Part shown: one piece after another, positions 42,302 to 50,355 of the stretch
Numbering within the stretch: position 1 is the stretch's first letter
Layout of the letters: every line of letters begins with the position of its first letter
NCBI RefSeq assembly: GCF_009915685.1
Contig: NZ_JAABLP010000005.1
DNA: 64,000 nt
From: Pannonibacter tanglangensis
GTDB taxonomy: Bacteria; Pseudomonadota; Alphaproteobacteria; Rhizobiales; Stappiaceae
Reading direction: 5' to 3' (one strand)
Notes under the pieces: model-generated
What the model saw: only the letters and a program-made list of their open reading frames with translations
Database searches by the model: none
Told to the model about the DNA's origin: nothing
Made by a program: the position numbers and the translations under genes

Positions 42302-45112
42302 TCACGCCGACGCGGGGACAGCCGCCGCCGCAGGCTCCGGCTTGCCCTCCACGGCTTCCGTCAGCCGTTCGCGGATCGTCTCCTGCCGGCTGATGTTGGC
42401 GATCTTCTGGCCGGTCAGGTCGGTGACATAGAACACGTCCACCACCCGCTCGCCGAAGGTCGAGATATGGGCGGAGGCAATGTTGAGGTTGAGGCCGGCA
42501 ATGGCGCGGGTCAGCTCATAGAGCAGGCCCGGCCGGTCAAGTCCGCTGACCTCGATGACCGTGTAGTTGTCCGACCAGGAGTTGTTGACCAGCACCTCGG
42601 CCGCCACGCGGAACGCCTTCATGCGGCCCTTCATGGTCGCCTTCTTGGCGATATGTTCCGGCAGGGGTGTCTCGCCGCGCAGGGTCTTCAGGATGAGGTC
42701 GGTGATGCGCTCGCCGCGTCGGCGCTCGTCGGCATCATCGGGCAGCTCGTGTCCGACGAAGATCGAATCCAGCGCGAAGCCGTCGGTCGTCGTGTCGATC
42801 TGCGCATCGACGATGTTGGCACCCGTCACGAAGCAGGCGCCGGCGATCGACGACAGCAGGCGCGGATGGTCCGGCGCCAGGATGGTGATCTCGGTGACGC
42901 CCTCGAAGGCATGGGTGCGCACTTCCGCGGCGAATTTCTCGTTGCGCGCATCCGCCCGGCGGATCAGCTCCGCATGCGAGACCGCCCGGTCGATTTCCGC
43001 CCGCATCCAGTAGGCGGGATAATGCCGGCCGACGTAGGACTGGCGTTCGACCGTCGTCCAGTGCGTCAGCTTTTCCAGGAGCCGTTCCTTGGCGTCGGCA
43101 ACGACTTCCTTGCGGGTGAGCTGGCTGTGGCCGCCGGTCAGGTGGGGTTCGCACTCGTAGTAGAGCGTGCGCAGGAGCTGGCCCTTCCAGCCGTTGAAGA
43201 CGCCCGGACCGACGGCGCGGATGTCGGCGACGGTCAGGATCAGCAGCAACCGCAGCCGCTCGAGGCTCTGCACGATCTGGGCAAAGTCGGTGATGGTCTT
43301 GCGGTCCGACAGGTCGCGCGACTGGGCGTAAGTGCTCATGTCGAGGTGATGCTCGATCAGCCAGGCCACGGTATCCGTCTCCGCCGCGCTGAGGCCGAAC
43401 CGCGGGCACACCTTCCGGGCAATCTTCGCCCCGGCGATCGAATGGTCTTCCGGCCGGCCCTTGGCGATGTCGTGCAGGAACATGGCGACGTAGAGCACGC
43501 GGCGGTTCTGGATCGACTTGATGAGCTGGCTTGCCAGCGGGTTCTCGCCCTCGGCGCCGCCGCGTTCGATCTCGGCCAGCACGCCGATGGAGCGGATGAG
43601 ATGCTCGTCCACCGTGTAGTGGTGGTACATGTTGAACTGCATCATCGCCACGACCTTGCCGAAGTCCGGCACGAACCGCCCCAGCACGCCGGCCTCGTTC
43701 ATGGCCCGCAGCGTCGCCTCCGGCTGATTGCGGGACGTCAGGATCGACAGGAACAGCCGGTTGGCTTCCGGATTGTCGCGCAGCGCCGCATTGATCAGCG
43801 ACAAGGACCGGTGGATCAGCTGCATCAGCTCCGGGTGCAGGATGTAGTTCAGCCGGTCGGCCACCTGGAAAACCCGGATCAGGTTCACGGGGTCCTCGCG
43901 GAACACCATGTCGCTGGCGGCGTTGATGCGTCCGTTCTCGACGATGAAGCCGGGAGCTTCGCGGATCGGCTGCGCCGAGGGGCCGCGCGGGCTTTTCAGC
44001 CGCAGCATCAGGCCGGTGAAGCCGGTGCTGTGCGGCGACTTCACGTGCTGCGCCTCGAGCGCCGAACACAGGATGCGCGTCAGGTCGCCCACGTCCTTGG
44101 CGACCAGGAAGTAGTGCTTCATGAAGCGCTCGACATCCTTCAGGCCCGGATGCTGGGTGTAGCCGAGCCGGATCGCGATCTCGCGCTGCACGTCGAAGGA
44201 CAGCCGCTCCTCCGGCCGGCCGGTGAGGAAATGCAGGTGGCAGCGCACGGCCCAGAGGAAGTCCTCGCACTTGACGAAGAGCTTGTACTCCGAGCGCGAC
44301 AGCACGCCCTTCGACACGAGCTCGGACTGGCGCCGGACGCGGTAGTGATACTTGGCGATCCAGAACAGGGTGTTGAGATCGCGCAGGCCGCCCTTGCCCT
44401 CCTTGATGTTCGGCTCGACCAGATAGCGCGACATGCCCTGCCGCTTGTGCCGATCGTCCCGCTCGGCGAGCTTGGCCGCAATGAACTCCGAACTGGTGCC
44501 GGCGACCACATCCGCATCGAACCGCGTCTGCAGCTCCTGGAACAGGGTTTCCTCGCCCCAGATGAAGCGCGCCTCCAGGATCGCCGTGCGGATGGTCATG
44601 TCGGAGCGTGACAGCCGCACGCATTCCTCGATGTTGCGCGTCGCGTGGCCGACCTTCAGGCCGAGGTCCCACAGCATGTAGAGGATGTACTCGACCACCT
44701 GCTCGCCCCAGGGGGTCTGCTTGTAGGGCAGCAGGAACAGCAGATCCACGTCCGAGCCCGGGGCCAGCGTGCCGCGGCCATAGCCCCCCACGGCCACGAC
44801 GGCCATGCGCTCGGCCGAGGACGGGTTGGTGATCCGGTACACATGCGCCAGCGCGAAATCGTAGATGACCCGGATCAGCTCGTCCTGCAGATGGCTGAGC
44901 CGGCGGGCACAGGCAAGCCCGCCGCCTTCGCGTCGCAGATGCGCCTGCGCCACCTCGCGCCCTGCCCGCATGGCTGCCTTCAGCTCCGCCAGCACGGCGC
45001 TGCGCACCTTCCGGTCCGTGCCCAGCCCGTCATGCGGCGCCGTCAGGGCCGTCAGCCGTTCGCGCAGGGCATCGGCGTCGATCAGGTCGGAAGTGTCGAG
45101 GGGATGGCTCAT
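42302..45112 (-). CDS. glnD: Bifunctional uridylyltransferase / uridylyl-removing enzyme GlnD
   Basis: Sensor of glutamine that adds or removes UMP on PII proteins. The 936-residue protein has the nucleotidyltransferase site G-S-D-V-D-L-L-F (about 110), the HD domain (F-L-H-D-I-A-K-G-R) in the middle and two C-terminal ACT domains (I-T-I-L-A-P-D-H-P and I-E-V-S-G-L-D-R-P-G-L-L). The start is at Met-Ser-His-Pro (45112); 20 more upstream codons are Arg/Pro/Cys and not conserved. Confidence 0.96.
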   Translation of the reverse strand: MSHPLDTSDLIDADALRERLTALTAPHDGLGTDRKVRSAVLAELKAAMRAGREVAQAHLRREGGGLACARRLSHLQDELIRVIYDFALAHVYRITNPSSAERMAVVAVGGYGRGTLAPGSDVDLLFLLPYKQTPWGEQVVEYILYMLWDLGLKVGHATRNIEECVRLSRSDMTIRTAILEARFIWGEETLFQELQTRFDADVVAGTSSEFIAAKLAERDDRHKRQGMSRYLVEPNIKEGKGGLRDLNTLFWIAKYHYRVRRQSELVSKGVLSRSEYKLFVKCEDFLWAVRCHLHFLTGRPEERLSFDVQREIAIRLGYTQHPGLKDVERFMKHYFLVAKDVGDLTRILCSALEAQHVKSPHSTGFTGLMLRLKSPRGPSAQPIREAPGFIVENGRINAASDMVFREDPVNLIRVFQVADRLNYILHPELMQLIHRSLSLINAALRDNPEANRLFLSILTSRNQPEATLRAMNEAGVLGRFVPDFGKVVAMMQFNMYHHYTVDEHLIRSIGVLAEIERGGAEGENPLASQLIKSIQNRRVLYVAMFLHDIAKGRPEDHSIAGAKIARKVCPRFGLSAAETDTVAWLIEHHLDMSTYAQSRDLSDRKTITDFAQIVQSLERLRLLLILTVADIRAVGPGVFNGWKGQLLRTLYYECEPHLTGGHSQLTRKEVVADAKERLLEKLTHWTTVERQSYVGRHYPAYWMRAEIDRAVSHAELIRRADARNEKFAAEVRTHAFEGVTEITILAPDHPRLLSSIAGACFVTGANIVDAQIDTTTDGFALDSIFVGHELPDDADERRRGERITDLILKTLRGETPLPEHIAKKATMKGRMKAFRVAAEVLVNNSWSDNYTVIEVSGLDRPGLLYELTRAIAGLNLNIASAHISTFGERVVDVFYVTDLTGQKIANISRQETIRERLTEAVEGKPEPAAAAVPASA

Positions 45113-45231
45113 GGTCCGGGTCGGATCCTGTTCGTTCCACCGTGCCGCCGGGCAGCACGGGACAAGGGTCATGTCAGCGCGACAATAGCCTCGCCGCCGG
45201 ACGGGGCAAGGCGGCTTCGGGCCGTTGCGGT

Positions 45232-45603
45232 CTACACGCCGTCGCGGGCAGCCACGACCCGCAGCTGGTGCAGCAGATGGTCGAGGGAGTCCGGCGACAG
45301 GCCGCCGATCTTGCGTTCCAGCAGATTGGTCAGCTCGGTGGCCCGCGGATCCAGCCCCGAGGTGTCGATGGTCACCTTGGGATCGGACATTTCGGCCAGG
45401 CGCTGGATTTCCTCCGCCTCATCCCAGATGACATTGAAATAGGTTATGATGCGCTGAACGAGGAACCAGGTCGGCTTCCCCCGCTTGCCATGTTCCAGCG
45501 CGGACAGATAGGCACTCGAGACGGCAAGCCCTGCTGCCATCTCCTTCAGCGAGATGCCCCGTTTCGCCCGCATCTCCCGCAGTTTTGCCCCCAGCGGTGT
45601 CAT
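45232..45603 (-). CDS. XRE-family helix-turn-helix regulator
   Basis: A 123-residue protein with an N-terminal Cro/CI-type HTH (residues about 5-60: L-R-E-M-R-A-K-R-G-I-S-L-K-E-M-A, then S-S-A-Y-L-S-A-L-E-H-G-K-R-G-K-P) and a short helical C-terminus without a known sensor domain. Conserved next to smr-mltA-tim44 in the order. Target genes unknown. Confidence 0.87.
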   Translation of the reverse strand: MTPLGAKLREMRAKRGISLKEMAAGLAVSSAYLSALEHGKRGKPTWFLVQRIITYFNVIWDEAEEIQRLAEMSDPKVTIDTSGLDPRATELTNLLERKIGGLSPDSLDHLLHQLRVVAARDGV

Positions 45604-45635
45604 GCTTCTTCCCTGATTCCCCCGGTCCCCGGTGA

Positions 45636-45719
45636 CGCTTGCCCGACGTCTGGCCCGACCCTTGGCCCGACCCTTTGCCTGATCCTGATCCTGCCCCTTT
45701 GCCTGGTCCCGGGCCAGAC
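45636..45719. repeat. 12-bp tandem array between the XRE gene and smr, seven units
   Basis: Seven units of exactly 12 bases from 45636, best consensus CCTTGGCCCGAC (45648-45671), with two copies of CCTTTGCCTGRT-type. It fills most of the 45604-45745 gap; no gene or terminator is visible. Confidence 0.8.
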
Positions 45720-45745
45720 CGATGGCCTCCCGCGGGCGGCCGCCG

Positions 45746-46327
45746 TCAGCTGTCCTTCAGCTTGCGCAGCCGCACGTAGAGCGCGCCGGCGCCACCATGT
45801 GTCAGATGCGCTTCCTCGAAGCCCAGCACGATGCCGCGCAGGTCGGCCATCGCCAGCCACTGCGGTACCACCCGGCGCAGGATGCCGCGTTCGTCCATGT
45901 AGGCTGCCATGGCGCCGCTGCCGCCCTTGCCGGTGATCACCAGCACGAATGTATGGCCCTGCTGCTGCGCCAGACGCAAGAAGCCGCGCAACCGGTCATG
46001 CGCCTGGTGCTGGGTCAGGCCATGCAGGTCGATGCGCGCGTCGATGCGACGCTGGCCACGCACCACCTTCTGCCGCACCCGGCGCTCGATCGGCGCCAGC
46101 GGCGGAGGTCCCTTCGGTGCCGGAGCCGGCCGCATGGCGGTCTCGGTCTGCGGCGGGGGGGCGGCGGCAGCAGGCGAGGCCGGCGGCTCTGTCGGCGGCG
46201 GCAGGGCTAGATCCGGTGGCGGCCAGGCGGTCGTCTTCAGCGGGGTCGCGGTCGAGGCCACCCGGGTCCAGAGCTCGCGTTCCTCGCCCGAGAGGTTGCG
46301 CGGACCCTTGCGCCGTCCGCCGCTCAC
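45746..46327 (-). CDS. Smr/MutS2-domain protein
   Basis: A 193-residue protein with a Pro/Ala-rich, probably unstructured middle (about 40-85) and a C-terminal Smr domain: I-D-L-H-G-L-T-Q-H-Q-A (about 97-107) and V-I-T-G-K-G-G. Smr domains are nucleases or nucleic-acid binders; stand-alone roles in these bacteria are poorly known. Starts with GTG at 46327 overlapping the mltA stop (GTGA), so it is coupled to mltA. A longer upstream reading frame lacks homology. Confidence 0.87.
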   Translation of the reverse strand: MSGGRRKGPRNLSGEERELWTRVASTATPLKTTAWPPPDLALPPPTEPPASPAAAAPPPQTETAMRPAPAPKGPPPLAPIERRVRQKVVRGQRRIDARIDLHGLTQHQAHDRLRGFLRLAQQQGHTFVLVITGKGGSGAMAAYMDERGILRRVVPQWLAMADLRGIVLGFEEAHLTHGGAGALYVRLRKLKDS

Positions 46328-47547
46328 GAGCCTCGCCCCATGAGATGCGCCAGCCGTCGCGGCCACAGCAGCACCATGTCGGCCGGATGCCGCACGGCCC
46401 CCGCGATTGCGCCTGCCGCCTCGCCGGAGCCGATGAACAGGTCACCCCGCGCCGGACCGCGGATGGCGGTGCCGGTATCGTCGGCAATCATCAGCCGTTG
46501 CCAGCGCGGATCGGCAAGTCCGGATCCGGCAAGATCGGCATCGACGAAGACGGGCATGCCGTAGGTGTGCAGCGTCCGGTCCATGGCGATGCTGCGTCCG
46601 GCCACCAGCGGCACACCCGCCGCTCCGATCGGCCCCTCGGACGGGTCGATGTCCTCGAGGATCCGGAAGAAGATGAAGGAGCGGTTGTGGGCGAACAGCC
46701 AGTCCATGCGATCCGGGTTGCGCGCCAGCCAGGCCCGGAGCCCGGTCATCGTGAAGTCTTCCGGCGTGCCCTCGCCGGCCTGCACCAGCACCCGGCCAAT
46801 GGCCGTGTAGGGATGGCCGGTCTTGCCGGCATAGCCGACCCGAAGCACCGATCCGTCATCCAGCCGCACGCGGGCAGAGCCCTGGACATGGACGAAGAAC
46901 GCGTCAACCGGGCTCTTCAGCCAGATCAGTTCCAGATCCTGACCCGCCAGCGCACCCGTCATGATCGCCGGCCGGTCGGGCAGGACCTGCAGCCGTCCCT
47001 GGCGCAGGACGCCATGCGTCACCCCGTCGGGCCAGCCCGCCGGACGGTTCCGGTCGGTCACCAGCGTCAATCCTTCGGGGGCCCGGTAGAGCGGCGTCGC
47101 ATGGGTTGCCGTCCGCGTCCGCGAGCCGGCGACTTCCGGTTCGTAATAGCCGGTGACGAAGCCTTCCGCCGCGATCCGGGCCGGAACGAAGGCGTCCTCG
47201 AAGAACGCCCGGGCGGTGGCGGCGGAGGAGCCCGGTGCCGGAGCCCGGTCGCAGATGCGCTTCAGCTCGGCCAGCAATGTTGCCTGCAGCGCACCGGTCG
47301 CGGGTGCCCCCGGCTGGGCGTCGTCACGCAGGTCGCAGAGGCGCCGGAAGGCCGCGAGGGCAGCCGCATGGTCGTCCCGGTTCCAGCCCGGAATGTCGGA
47401 AAAGGCGATGGCAGCAAGGCGTGATGTCAGCTCGTCGGACACGGGTGCTGCCTTCCCCGGCTTCGCAAATGCGCCGCCCGGAGCGTGGCCCAGGGCGGCG
47501 GTCAGAAGGATGAACAGGGCGCCAAGGCGCAGGGCGAGCGGCGTCAT
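46324..47547 (-). CDS. mltA: Membrane-bound lytic murein transglycosylase A (MltA)
   Basis: Cuts the glycan strand of peptidoglycan forming 1,6-anhydro ends. The 407-residue protein has a signal peptide (cleavage near A-F-A-K, about residue 28; no lipobox Cys, unlike E. coli MltA), the MltA domain with G-Y-Y-E-P, and the 3D-like domain near the end containing the catalytic Asp region (L-M-I-A-D-D-T-G-T-A-I). ATG overlaps the tim44 stop (ATGA). Confidence 0.93.
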   Translation of the reverse strand: MTPLALRLGALFILLTAALGHAPGGAFAKPGKAAPVSDELTSRLAAIAFSDIPGWNRDDHAAALAAFRRLCDLRDDAQPGAPATGALQATLLAELKRICDRAPAPGSSAATARAFFEDAFVPARIAAEGFVTGYYEPEVAGSRTRTATHATPLYRAPEGLTLVTDRNRPAGWPDGVTHGVLRQGRLQVLPDRPAIMTGALAGQDLELIWLKSPVDAFFVHVQGSARVRLDDGSVLRVGYAGKTGHPYTAIGRVLVQAGEGTPEDFTMTGLRAWLARNPDRMDWLFAHNRSFIFFRILEDIDPSEGPIGAAGVPLVAGRSIAMDRTLHTYGMPVFVDADLAGSGLADPRWQRLMIADDTGTAIRGPARGDLFIGSGEAAGAIAGAVRHPADMVLLWPRRLAHLMGRGS

Positions 47548-48257
47548 TCCGCCGATTCGGTCGCCACCAGCTTCCAGTTCGGATCGCGCGTGTTGGTTTC
47601 GCGGGCGAAGGTCCAGATGTCGATGACTTCGCTGACCTTGGCCGGATCACCGTCGATGACATGACCATCGCGGTCGCGGGTCGCGGAAATCAGCTCGCTC
47701 TGCAGCCGCACGGTCACCTGCGCGGTTGTGCCCTTCAGCGCCGCTTCGACGATCTCGGCCTTGTTGATGCCGACGAAGGTGGATTCGATCACCTCGCCGC
47801 GGGCCTCGCGCTCGTTGATCGCCGTGACGAAGCCGTCGAACACGTCCTTCGACAGGAGCTGCTTCAGCGTCTTGCGGTCACCCTCGGCAAAGGCGGTGAC
47901 GATCATCTCGTAGGCGCCACGCGCGCCCTGCAGGAACTGCTCCGGCTCGAAGCTGCGGTCCGCAGACAGGATCTGGCGCAGGGCTGCATTGAGAGCCGTG
48001 CCCGTCGGCGCAACCTTGTCGAGCACCACTTCGCCGGTCTCGGCCTGGCTGGCCTCCGGCGTCGCCGCGCCCGGCAGCGGGATGACGTTGTCGCGCTGCT
48101 GTTGCTGCTGGCGCTGGTCGGGGGCCGGCTTGGAGTAGGGATCGAACGGCGGCCGTTCGTTGCCTGTCCGCTTGCCCAGCACCGAACGGAGCTTGAAGAA
48201 GACGAAGACAGCCAGTGCCAGGAGGATGATGTTGTAGATGTCCAGAACGTCGCTCAT
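47544..48257 (-). CDS. Tim44-like domain protein (TimA)
   Basis: A 237-residue protein with one N-terminal transmembrane helix (about 8-24), a Gln/Pro-rich linker and a Tim44 domain (about 75-235; F-L-Q-G-A-R-G-A-Y-E-M-I-V-T-A-F-A-E-G-D). It is the alphaproteobacterial relative of the mitochondrial import subunit, called TimA in Caulobacter, located in the inner membrane. Start at the ATG at 48257; homology begins M-S-D-V-L-D. Operon tim44-mltA-smr with overlapping stops and starts. Confidence 0.92.
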   Translation of the reverse strand: MSDVLDIYNIILLALAVFVFFKLRSVLGKRTGNERPPFDPYSKPAPDQRQQQQQRDNVIPLPGAATPEASQAETGEVVLDKVAPTGTALNAALRQILSADRSFEPEQFLQGARGAYEMIVTAFAEGDRKTLKQLLSKDVFDGFVTAINEREARGEVIESTFVGINKAEIVEAALKGTTAQVTVRLQSELISATRDRDGHVIDGDPAKVSEVIDIWTFARETNTRDPNWKLVATESAE

Positions 48258-48471
48258 GGTTGCTACCGGCTGTTGATCCCCTGCCTCATGCTCCGACGCG
48301 CTCCGGAGTGTCCGGCGCACCGGCAGGGTTCCTCTAAATGTAGGGGCTCTTGAACCAGCATCCAGTGCCAAGAGCAAGACCATTGTTGGGCCGCCCCGGC
48401 GAGATGCTCGCAATCGCGTCCCGGCCACCCTATCTTGTGCGGGTTAGCCAACAGTCAACGTCGGGTAATCC

Positions 48472-48984
48472 GTGGCCTTTCTCGTTCTCGCAGGTTTGAT
48501 CCTGCTTCCGCTTTCGGAAATTGCCGTCTTCATCTGGGTCGGCGGCGCCATCGGCGTCCTGCCGACCATCCTGCTGACGGTCGCCACCGCGATTGCCGGC
48601 ACGGCGATGCTGCGCCATCAGGGCCTGTCCCTGGTCCGGCGCATGCAGGCGGAGCTGGACGCCGGCCGCGTTCCGGGCGCGGAAATGCTGCATGGGGTGC
48701 TCCTGGTGACCGGCAGCATCCTGCTGCTCCTGCCCGGGTTCATCACCGATACCGTCGGTCTGCTGCTGCTGATCCCGCCGCTGCGCAGCCTTCTCGTCCG
48801 GCGCATGGCCAGCCGCGCCACGATCATCGCTGCCAAGCGCTCCGGAACCCGTGGTCCGACAGTCGTTGACCTGGACGCACAGGACTGGCACCGGGAAGAT
48901 ACAACCCCTTCAAAAGACAGCACTTCTTCAAGCCGTCCCGCGCTGGGCAGCCCTTGGCAGAAGCCGGACGACCGGAACAACTGA
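48472..48984 (+). CDS. fxsA: FxsA family membrane protein
   Basis: A 170-residue protein of the FxsA family (suppressor of F exclusion of phage T7 in E. coli). Two hydrophobic helices at the N-terminus (about 4-47), a second pair at 70-105 with G-F-I-T-D-T-V-G-L-L-L-L-I-P-P, and a polar, unstructured C-terminal tail. GTG start. Divergent from tim44 across 214 bases that hold no other gene; in many relatives secB follows, but here an acyltransferase gene does. Confidence 0.88.
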   Translation: MAFLVLAGLILLPLSEIAVFIWVGGAIGVLPTILLTVATAIAGTAMLRHQGLSLVRRMQAELDAGRVPGAEMLHGVLLVTGSILLLLPGFITDTVGLLLLIPPLRSLLVRRMASRATIIAAKRSGTRGPTVVDLDAQDWHREDTTPSKDSTSSSRPALGSPWQKPDDRNN

Positions 48985-49100
48985 CGACCGTACGTCGCGG
49001 CTCGGCCTTCACAAGCTTGTGACCGCAACCTCGTCAGATGTGACAGTTTGCGCTGCAACGTTAACCGACAGCGGCCGGCAATTCCCGCTATGGTTGGACC

Positions 49101-50129
49101 ATGACAACCGACACGCCCTCCGACATGCGCTCAGCCCGACCGCCACGCATCGCCTGGGTCGACCACGCCAAGGGCATCTGCATCATCCTGGTCGTGATGA
49201 TGCACGCCGTGCTCGGGGTCGAGGCGGCCGAGGGCGAGACCGGCTGGATGAACCCGCTGGTGCAGTTCGCCGCGCCGTTCCGCATGCCGGACTTTTTCCT
49301 CATTTCCGGTCTGTTCGTCGCCCAGGTTCTGGACCGGGACTGGCGGCTCTATCTGGACCGCAAGGTCCTGCACTATCTCTATTTCTATCTGCTCTGGCTG
49401 GCGATCCAGTATGCCGTGAAAGCCCCGGTCTTCATCGCCGAACAGGGAGCGGCGGCGACGCTGGCCGGCTTTGTCGTCGCCCTCGTCCAGCCCTTCGGCA
49501 CGCTCTGGTTCATCTATCTCCTCGCCATCTTTTTCGTCGTGACCCGGCTTCTGCATGACGCGCGGGTGCCCTGGCAGCTGACACTGGCCGTGGCGGCGCT
49601 CCTGCAGATCGCTCCGGTCGAGACCGGCGTCCATGTCGTCGACTATTTTTGCGAGCGCTTCGTCTATTTCTTCGCAGGCTACGTCCTGGCGCCGCGGCTC
49701 TTCGCGCTGGCCGATCTGGCGGTGCGCCACGTCGGCCTGTCGCTGGCCGGCATCCTGCTCTGGGCCGGGCTCAACGGCGCGGCGGTGCTGGCGGCGCTGC
49801 ACGAGGCGCCGGGCCTGTCGCTGCTGCTCGGCCTTGCCGGGGGCGGCGCCATCGTGCTGGTGTCCAGCCTGCTGGCGGCCTCCGGCCGGGCCGCTGCCCT
49901 TGCCTGGGTCGGCGCGCATTCGATCGTGATCTATCTGGCCTTCTTCTTCCCGATGGCGGCGTCACGGGTGCTGTTGCCGAAGCTTGGCCTGTTCGACACC
50001 GGCACGCTGTCCCTGCTGGTCACGATTGCCGCCGTGACCGGACCGGTGATCCTTTTCCTGCTGGTCGAGCGCACCGGCCTCGGCCGTTTCCTGTTCGAGC
50101 GGCCCGCCTGGGCGCGCCTTGTCCCCTGA
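49101..50129 (+). CDS. Acyltransferase family 3 membrane protein
   Basis: A 342-residue protein with about ten hydrophobic helices and the acyltransferase_3 start W-V-D-H-A-K-G-I-C-I-I-L-V-V-M-M-H-A with the catalytic His region. Such proteins put acetyl or other acyl groups on sugars of the cell surface. No polysaccharide gene is near to suggest a target. Ends 12 bases before the 58-bp tandem array. Confidence 0.85.
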   Translation: MTTDTPSDMRSARPPRIAWVDHAKGICIILVVMMHAVLGVEAAEGETGWMNPLVQFAAPFRMPDFFLISGLFVAQVLDRDWRLYLDRKVLHYLYFYLLWLAIQYAVKAPVFIAEQGAAATLAGFVVALVQPFGTLWFIYLLAIFFVVTRLLHDARVPWQLTLAVAALLQIAPVETGVHVVDYFCERFVYFFAGYVLAPRLFALADLAVRHVGLSLAGILLWAGLNGAAVLAALHEAPGLSLLLGLAGGGAIVLVSSLLAASGRAAALAWVGAHSIVIYLAFFFPMAASRVLLPKLGLFDTGTLSLLVTIAAVTGPVILFLLVERTGLGRFLFERPAWARLVP

Positions 50130-50141
50130 CCCGGCGCATCC

Positions 50142-50355
50142 GGTCTTTCGTGTCTTGGGCCAAGCGGGCATGATCCGCGCCCCCATGCCCGCGCAATTCG
50201 GTCTTTCGTGTCTTGGGCCAAGCGGGCATGATCCGCGCCCCCATGCCCGCGCAATTCGGTCTTTCGTGCCTTGGGCCAAGCGGGCCTGATCCGCGCCCCC
50301 ATGCCCGCGCAATTCGGTCTTTCTTCCTCCGGGCCAAGCGGGCATGATCCGCGCC
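50142..50355 (+). repeat. 58-bp tandem array abutting the polA start codon, about 3.7 units
   Basis: Units start at 50142, 50200, 50258 and 50316. Units 1 and 2 are identical by eye; unit 3 has two changes; unit 4 is diverged in its first half and ends directly at the ATG of polA. Each full unit has an inner palindrome TTGGGCCAA and an 8-bp hairpin GCGGGCAT / ATGCCCGC with a 13-base loop. The unit is not a multiple of three, so it does not encode a repeating peptide. It fills nearly the whole acyltransferase-polA gap. Confidence 0.93.
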
